NCBI GenBank assembly: GCA_020854835.1
Contig: JAHKLX010000015.1
Coordinates: 62,001 to 126,000 of the forward strand
DNA length: 64,000 nt
Direction of reading: 5' to 3'
Origin: Microcaldota archaeon
GTDB taxonomy: Archaea > Micrarchaeota > Micrarchaeia > Anstonellales > JAGGVH01
The position numbers and the translations under genes are program-made. Positions 60,951 through 64,000 of the stretch are shown piece after piece (the first letter of the stretch is position 1; every line of letters begins with the position of its first letter). The notes beneath the pieces were generated by a model. That model was not told the origin of the DNA and ran no database searches. It saw only the letters and a program-made list of their open reading frames with translations.

Positions 60951-61640
60951 CTAATAAACATTTTCACCTACAAAAACCTGAATGCCATTTGTAGTTATCC
61001 TAAAAGGAACAAGGTTTTTTTCATGCTGTGTTCCTCTCATTTTCAGAATTTCTAAGGCGCGAATTCTTTTTTCTTGCCTAACTAAATTATAAACATTAAT
61101 AATTCCATCTGCCATAAACTGTTCCAGATTAAATTTCATTTTATCTCTTTCAGAATATGAGACTTCATAGTTTACCAACATAGTACATTCCATATTTCCT
61201 AGAAAAATTAGAAATTCTTGCATAGTTAATCTATAGGTATAATTATCTTTGAAATTTAGTTTTAGCACATTCGCAGAATCTATAACCACTCTCTTGATAT
61301 TTTTTTCAAGAACTGTTTTTTCAATATAACTGAGCAGACCGTTCATATCGAGCGATGAAGGTTTATGTATAATTAGTTTTTTATCATTAATTGCAAGTTG
61401 AATATCCTCTGATAACTCTGAAAATGTGGCTCTTGCATTAGATAAAATTGATTTCTCACTTTCTTGAAGAGTTATAAACAATCCTGCTTCGCCTTGTTTA
61501 GCTCCGAACAATAAAAATTCAAACGATAATAAAGTTTTGCCGCAACCTGGGCCCCCGCACAAAGCAACGTTTTTATTGTGGGGTATTCCCCCATGGAGCA
61601 TGTCGTCAAGTCCTTTTATGCCTGTCAACATTTTAGCCAT
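60951..61640 (-). CDS. KaiC-like RecA-superfamily ATPase
   Basis: A 229-aa single-domain KaiC-like ATPase. It begins LTGIKGLDDMLHGGIPHNKN; Walker A GGPGCGKT is at residues 29-36, and the Walker B strand is VVIDSANVLKL near 121. The C-terminus KMRGTQHEKNLVPFRITTNGIQVF is the typical KaiC-family strand. Such archaeal proteins often act in signalling or protein assembly. A GGTGG SD precedes the ATG. It lies between prefoldin beta and the HEAT/OB gene. The partner is unknown. Confidence 0.88.
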   Translation of the reverse strand: MAKMLTGIKGLDDMLHGGIPHNKNVALCGGPGCGKTLLSFEFLLFGAKQGEAGLFITLQESEKSILSNARATFSELSEDIQLAINDKKLIIHKPSSLDMNGLLSYIEKTVLEKNIKRVVIDSANVLKLNFKDNYTYRLTMQEFLIFLGNMECTMLVNYEVSYSERDKMKFNLEQFMADGIINVYNLVRQEKRIRALEILKMRGTQHEKNLVPFRITTNGIQVFVGENVY

Positions 61641-61648
61641 GAACCCAC

Positions 61649-61954
61649 CTATTGCTTTCCTTTATATTCTGATACCATTTCATTGACTTTTTCTTTTATT
61701 TGTTCTTCTTGTTTTTTTAATGCTTTTATTTTAATAGCGTTGTTTTCCAGTTTTTCATCAAGTTCTTTTTCAGCATCAGTTTTAGATACGGGTATAAGTA
61801 AAGGGCCTTCAATTTTGAAAATATCACCTTTTATATCTGCAAGTCTTGATTTAGTAGTTTTATATTCATCGTTTTGCATTTCAAAATTCTGTCTCTGAAA
61901 CATTAAAAATTGCATTTGTTGTTGCATTGCTCCAATATCTTCTTCCATACTCAT
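61649..61954 (-). CDS. pfdB: Prefoldin subunit beta
   Basis: A 101-aa chaperone subunit. Two long helices (residues 3-45 and 62-97) with a central KIEGPLLIPVSK strand pair are the prefoldin beta arrangement. It forms the hexamer that passes unfolded proteins to the thermosome. AGGTGA lies 4 nt before the ATG at 61954, which overlaps the pcc1 stop. The pcc1-pfdB link is common in archaea. Confidence 0.85.
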   Translation of the reverse strand: MSMEEDIGAMQQQMQFLMFQRQNFEMQNDEYKTTKSRLADIKGDIFKIEGPLLIPVSKTDAEKELDEKLENNAIKIKALKKQEEQIKEKVNEMVSEYKGKQ

Positions 61955-62196
61955 ATTTTCACCTCTTTTTCAATATTATCATACATTGTTAAAATTCTTA
62001 AAATTGTGTTTACCGTCGCTCGTAAAGTTGTTAAATCCTGAGCGAATATATTAATAACTAATAGATTTATATTTGTTTTGTGATTATTTTTAACACGAAA
62101 TACCACATTAGATCTATCGTCTGAATCAAAAAGGTGCTTTAATGATTCTTTTAATATTTCTGCGTTTTCATTCTCAATCCTAATAATATTTTCCAC
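61951..62196 (-). CDS. pcc1: KEOPS complex subunit Pcc1
   Basis: A small protein of about 81 aa of the KEOPS complex, which makes t6A37 on tRNA. The pattern IIRIENENAEILKESLKHLFDSDDR, then LVINIFAQDLTTLRATVNTILRIL, matches Pcc1, the dimerisation platform for Kae1. A GTG at 62196 with AAGGTG 6 nt upstream was chosen; a GTG at 62211 would add five residues but has no SD. The stop overlaps pfdB. Confidence 0.85.
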   Translation of the reverse strand: MENIIRIENENAEILKESLKHLFDSDDRSNVVFRVKNNHKTNINLLVINIFAQDLTTLRATVNTILRILTMYDNIEKEVKI

Positions 62197-62266
62197 TCTC
62201 AGCACCTTCACAAAGCATAATTTTATTTAACCAGTTTAATTTTTATTTGTTTGGATTAAAAAAGTA

Positions 62267-62398
62267 TTAATCTGTGGATACTTCTCTTGCAACAGGAGGC
62301 CTTATTTTTGCAAGTCTTCTGCTTCCGCAATAGGGGCATCTCACAAATTTATGCTCAATTTTTTTAATTTCTTTACCACATTCTACACAAGCATACAT
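62267..62398 (-). CDS. rpoP: RNA polymerase subunit P (Rpc10-like)
   Basis: A 43-aa zinc-ribbon protein. The two Cys pairs CVEC (residues 4-7) and CPYC (about residues 21-24) bind zinc, followed by the basic RRLAKIRPP tail typical of archaeal RpoP. The ATG at 62398 has GAGGG about 7 nt upstream, next to the L37Ae stop; an in-frame ATG at 62404 is inside that SD. Its place between L37Ae and Pcc1 is the usual archaeal order. It is below common ORF length cutoffs. Confidence 0.92.
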   Translation of the reverse strand: MYACVECGKEIKKIEHKFVRCPYCGSRRLAKIRPPVAREVSTD

Positions 62399-62408
62399 AA
62401 ACATCCCT

Positions 62409-62657
62409 CTATTCTGTAGTGTTCTTCTGCAGCAAAGATAATTTTCTCAAATTTTCTTTACCTGGTCCTGTATTTAGAGCCCATGCTCCGCCTGCAACTG
62501 TTGCACCGCAGGATTTGCATGCCCATACGCCATACTGCATCCTTGCAATTGTCTTTTTTTTGCATACAGGACAGTTGTATTTAGATGTTTTTAGATCGTT
62601 TATATGTTTGAGTCTCTTTCTAATTTTGACTCCGCCCCTAGTTGTTGGAGTAGCCAT
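62409..62657 (-). CDS. rpl37ae: Ribosomal protein L37Ae (eL43)
   Basis: An 82-aa large-subunit protein with a C-x2-C...C-x2-C zinc ribbon (NCPVCKKK, then WACKSCGATVAGGAW). The N-terminus ATPTTRGGVKIRKRLK and the YGVWACKSC core are diagnostic. The ATG at 62657 has AGGTGAT immediately upstream, overlapping the end of rrp42, so the two are coupled. Confidence 0.96.
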   Translation of the reverse strand: MATPTTRGGVKIRKRLKHINDLKTSKYNCPVCKKKTIARMQYGVWACKSCGATVAGGAWALNTGPGKENLRKLSLLQKNTTE

Positions 62658-62658
62658 A

Positions 62659-63438
62659 TTAATCACCTTTTAAAATTTTCTTTAGTTCAGAATGTTTTTT
62701 AAATGCTATGTCCATAATTTCAAAAAGCTCATCTTTGGAAAAACCAGCTTCTCCACTTTTTTGGACAGAAACGATTTTATCATCCATTACACCATATGTT
62801 ATTTTTCCCTCAGATGCAACATCTTCATCTAAAACAGCGTCAACATAAAGTTTATCGGCTATTTTTCCGAATGTATGTGATGTTACAATTCCTTTTGGGG
62901 CAAGATCTTTTAATTTACCTTCTCTAACGAGCACACCATTTTCATATTTTGGAATTTTTGTGCATAAGAGAGCACCCATGGCTGCCAATCCTGCAGCATC
63001 TGTTATGTTGCCCTGATCATCTAAAATCCACAAGTCAATAAACATCATAAGTACTTTACCATCGTCTAATACAAACGATTTAACATCAACGATTTCTGCA
63101 CTTCTTATTGCTCTATCGACAACTCTTGCAAGTTCTATAGAGTTTTCATCGGGCGGTCCGCTTTCAAATGAAGGATTTGCAAAAGGAACAAACTCTGCGT
63201 TTGTTGAAAAAACCCCTTCATCTGGTCTGTCAGAATAAGGTTCTCCAACTGCAAATTTAATTGCTGCTAAAACTTGGGTTTCACCAATTCTTACTAAAGC
63301 AGATCCTGCAGCAGTGTCAATAACATCTTTTTCAATGTTAATTTCTCTGTAATCAAAAAAATCTCTGTCTGTTAATCTTTTTCCTTTTTTTATTATATCA
63401 ATAAAAGCATTTTTTCTTAATTCATTCAATATACTCAT
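62659..63438 (-). CDS. rrp42: Exosome subunit Rrp42
   Basis: A 259-aa RNase PH-fold protein, the structural partner of Rrp41 in the archaeal exosome hexamer. Blocks include GSALVRIGETQVLAAIKF near residue 45, ELARVVDRAIRSAE near 102 and DAAGLAAMGAL near 142. It lacks the catalytic Asp of Rrp41, as expected, but helps bind RNA. AAGGTGAT precedes the ATG. It is co-transcribed with rrp41 upstream. Confidence 0.95.
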   Translation of the reverse strand: MSILNELRKNAFIDIIKKGKRLTDRDFFDYREINIEKDVIDTAAGSALVRIGETQVLAAIKFAVGEPYSDRPDEGVFSTNAEFVPFANPSFESGPPDENSIELARVVDRAIRSAEIVDVKSFVLDDGKVLMMFIDLWILDDQGNITDAAGLAAMGALLCTKIPKYENGVLVREGKLKDLAPKGIVTSHTFGKIADKLYVDAVLDEDVASEGKITYGVMDDKIVSVQKSGEAGFSKDELFEIMDIAFKKHSELKKILKGD

Positions 63439-63448
63439 CTAAATCACC

Positions 63449-64000
63449 TTATAGTTCAATGTATCTCTCTGTTTCACCTTTTTCATCTGTGAAATACACT
63501 TCTTCTAGTGCTTTGATCTGGATTTCCTTTATTTTTTCAGATGCTTCAAAAGCCATATCAAACATAATTGACATATCTTCTTTTGTCAGCATTCCATCCA
63601 TTTGGAAAGCCAAAACTTCTTTGTTTCTTCCAGCAACTGCAATAGGCATATCAGATCCATTATCTGCAGAATCTTCTACATAGTTCAGATCAAGCAGTAT
63701 TGTATCACCTACTTTTCCCACTGCTATGGCTTGGACTAGATCTTTCATAGGTATGCCTGCATCTGCTAATGCAACAGCGGCTGCGGTTATTGCTGCACAT
63801 CTTGTTCCTCCATCTGATTGTAGTACTTCAATATATATCTCAATCTGTGATTTTGGAAATTTTTCAAGTATAACAACGTTTTCAAAAACGTGTTTGATGA
63901 TTTTAGATATTTCAATACTTCTCCTATTTGGTCCGCTTCTACCATGTTCTTCTTTAGAAGAAAAAGGAGCCATACTGTATCTAACTTTAAGAACTGCTTT
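63449..64000 (-). CDS. rrp41: Exosome catalytic subunit Rrp41 (5' end beyond window)
   Basis: The C-terminal 184 codons of the RNase PH-type 3'-5' exonuclease. The reading frame continues past the window edge (KVRYSMAPFS), so the first internal Met is not the start; about 60 N-terminal residues are missing. Visible blocks are RSGPNRRSIEISKII (phosphate and RNA binding), LQSDGGTRCAAITAAAVAL, and DLNYVEDSADNGSDMPIAV with the catalytic Asp region. It degrades RNA phosphorolytically together with Rrp42. Confidence 0.95.
   Translation of the reverse strand, partial: KAVLKVRYSMAPFSSKEEHGRSGPNRRSIEISKIIKHVFENVVILEKFPKSQIEIYIEVLQSDGGTRCAAITAAAVALADAGIPMKDLVQAIAVGKVGDTILLDLNYVEDSADNGSDMPIAVAGRNKEVLAFQMDGMLTKEDMSIMFDMAFEASEKIKEIQIKALEEVYFTDEKGETERYIEL

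Noticed and set aside
184-64000. CRISPR array or cas genes
   Set aside because: No regularly spaced direct repeats were seen and no protein carries Cas motifs; the tRNA introns are the only short repeated-looking elements.
184-64000. Insertion sequences or integrases
   Set aside because: No transposase-, recombinase- or integrase-like protein and no terminal inverted repeats were recognised, including next to the seven tRNA genes.

Overview
The window is AT-rich archaeal chromosome. The archaeal assignment rests on exosome subunits Rrp41 and Rrp42, ribosomal protein L37Ae, RNA polymerase subunit P, KEOPS Pcc1, prefoldin beta, fibrillarin, an LSm protein, Dph2, and two ether-lipid enzymes (CarS and a UbiA-family DGGGP synthase). 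Intron-containing tRNAs agree. Many short lipoproteins and unknown membrane proteins, compact spacing and single-copy core genes suggest a small-genome euryarchaeal or DPANN-like lineage, but that placement is inference. Two start modes are visible. First genes of transcripts usually have a TATA element 24-28 bp before the start codon and no leader. Internal operon genes carry a GGTGA-type Shine-Dalgarno (SD).

Layout: 0.2-6.7 kb is a surface polysaccharide or N-glycan region (two GT4-type glycosyltransferases, UDP-GlcNAc 2-epimerase, an Alg14/Alg13-like pair, a GlcNAc-1-phosphate transferase). 7-18 kb holds nth, fibrillarin, two DHH phosphoesterases, DUF424, an unknown two-gene unit, an aminotransferase-Nudix pair, a CBS-HPF-like fusion, an inositol-phosphatase-like enzyme and an MBL-fold nuclease. 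18-28 kb holds lipoprotein, UbiA, pseudokinase-like, ValRS, Dph2, S66 peptidase and XPD-like genes. 28-32 kb has a metallopeptidase-like gene, a transglutaminase-like lipoprotein and a TatD-NYN-NYN-LSm operon. 32-45 kb is mixed metabolism (CarS, PEP synthase, PGI/PMI, AsnRS, oxidoreductases, a glycosyltransferase and a TIM-barrel-like protein). 45-59 kb has UppP, SHMT, DUF523, a large membrane-protein operon, a double-length ThyX, DUF373 and a degenerate Hef-like helicase. 59.6-64 kb is the exosome/translation superoperon, cut by the window end at rrp41.

Seven tRNAs are present: Cys, Leu, Glu, Ala, Asp, Thr and Pro. Five carry an intron after position 37, and Leu and Ala each carry a second, mutually similar intron in the T-loop. 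Three small genes outside normal ORF size limits were found: RpoP, a 54-aa membrane protein before ubiA, and a 28-aa membrane peptide before asnS.

The strongest unexplained signals are: (i) five divergent gene pairs whose start codons lie 51-55 bp apart with one near-palindromic TATA element midway; (ii) the homologous T-loop introns; (iii) a repeated pattern of catalytically degenerate proteins (second NYN protein, Hef-like helicase, kinase-like proteins, split-motif ThyX).
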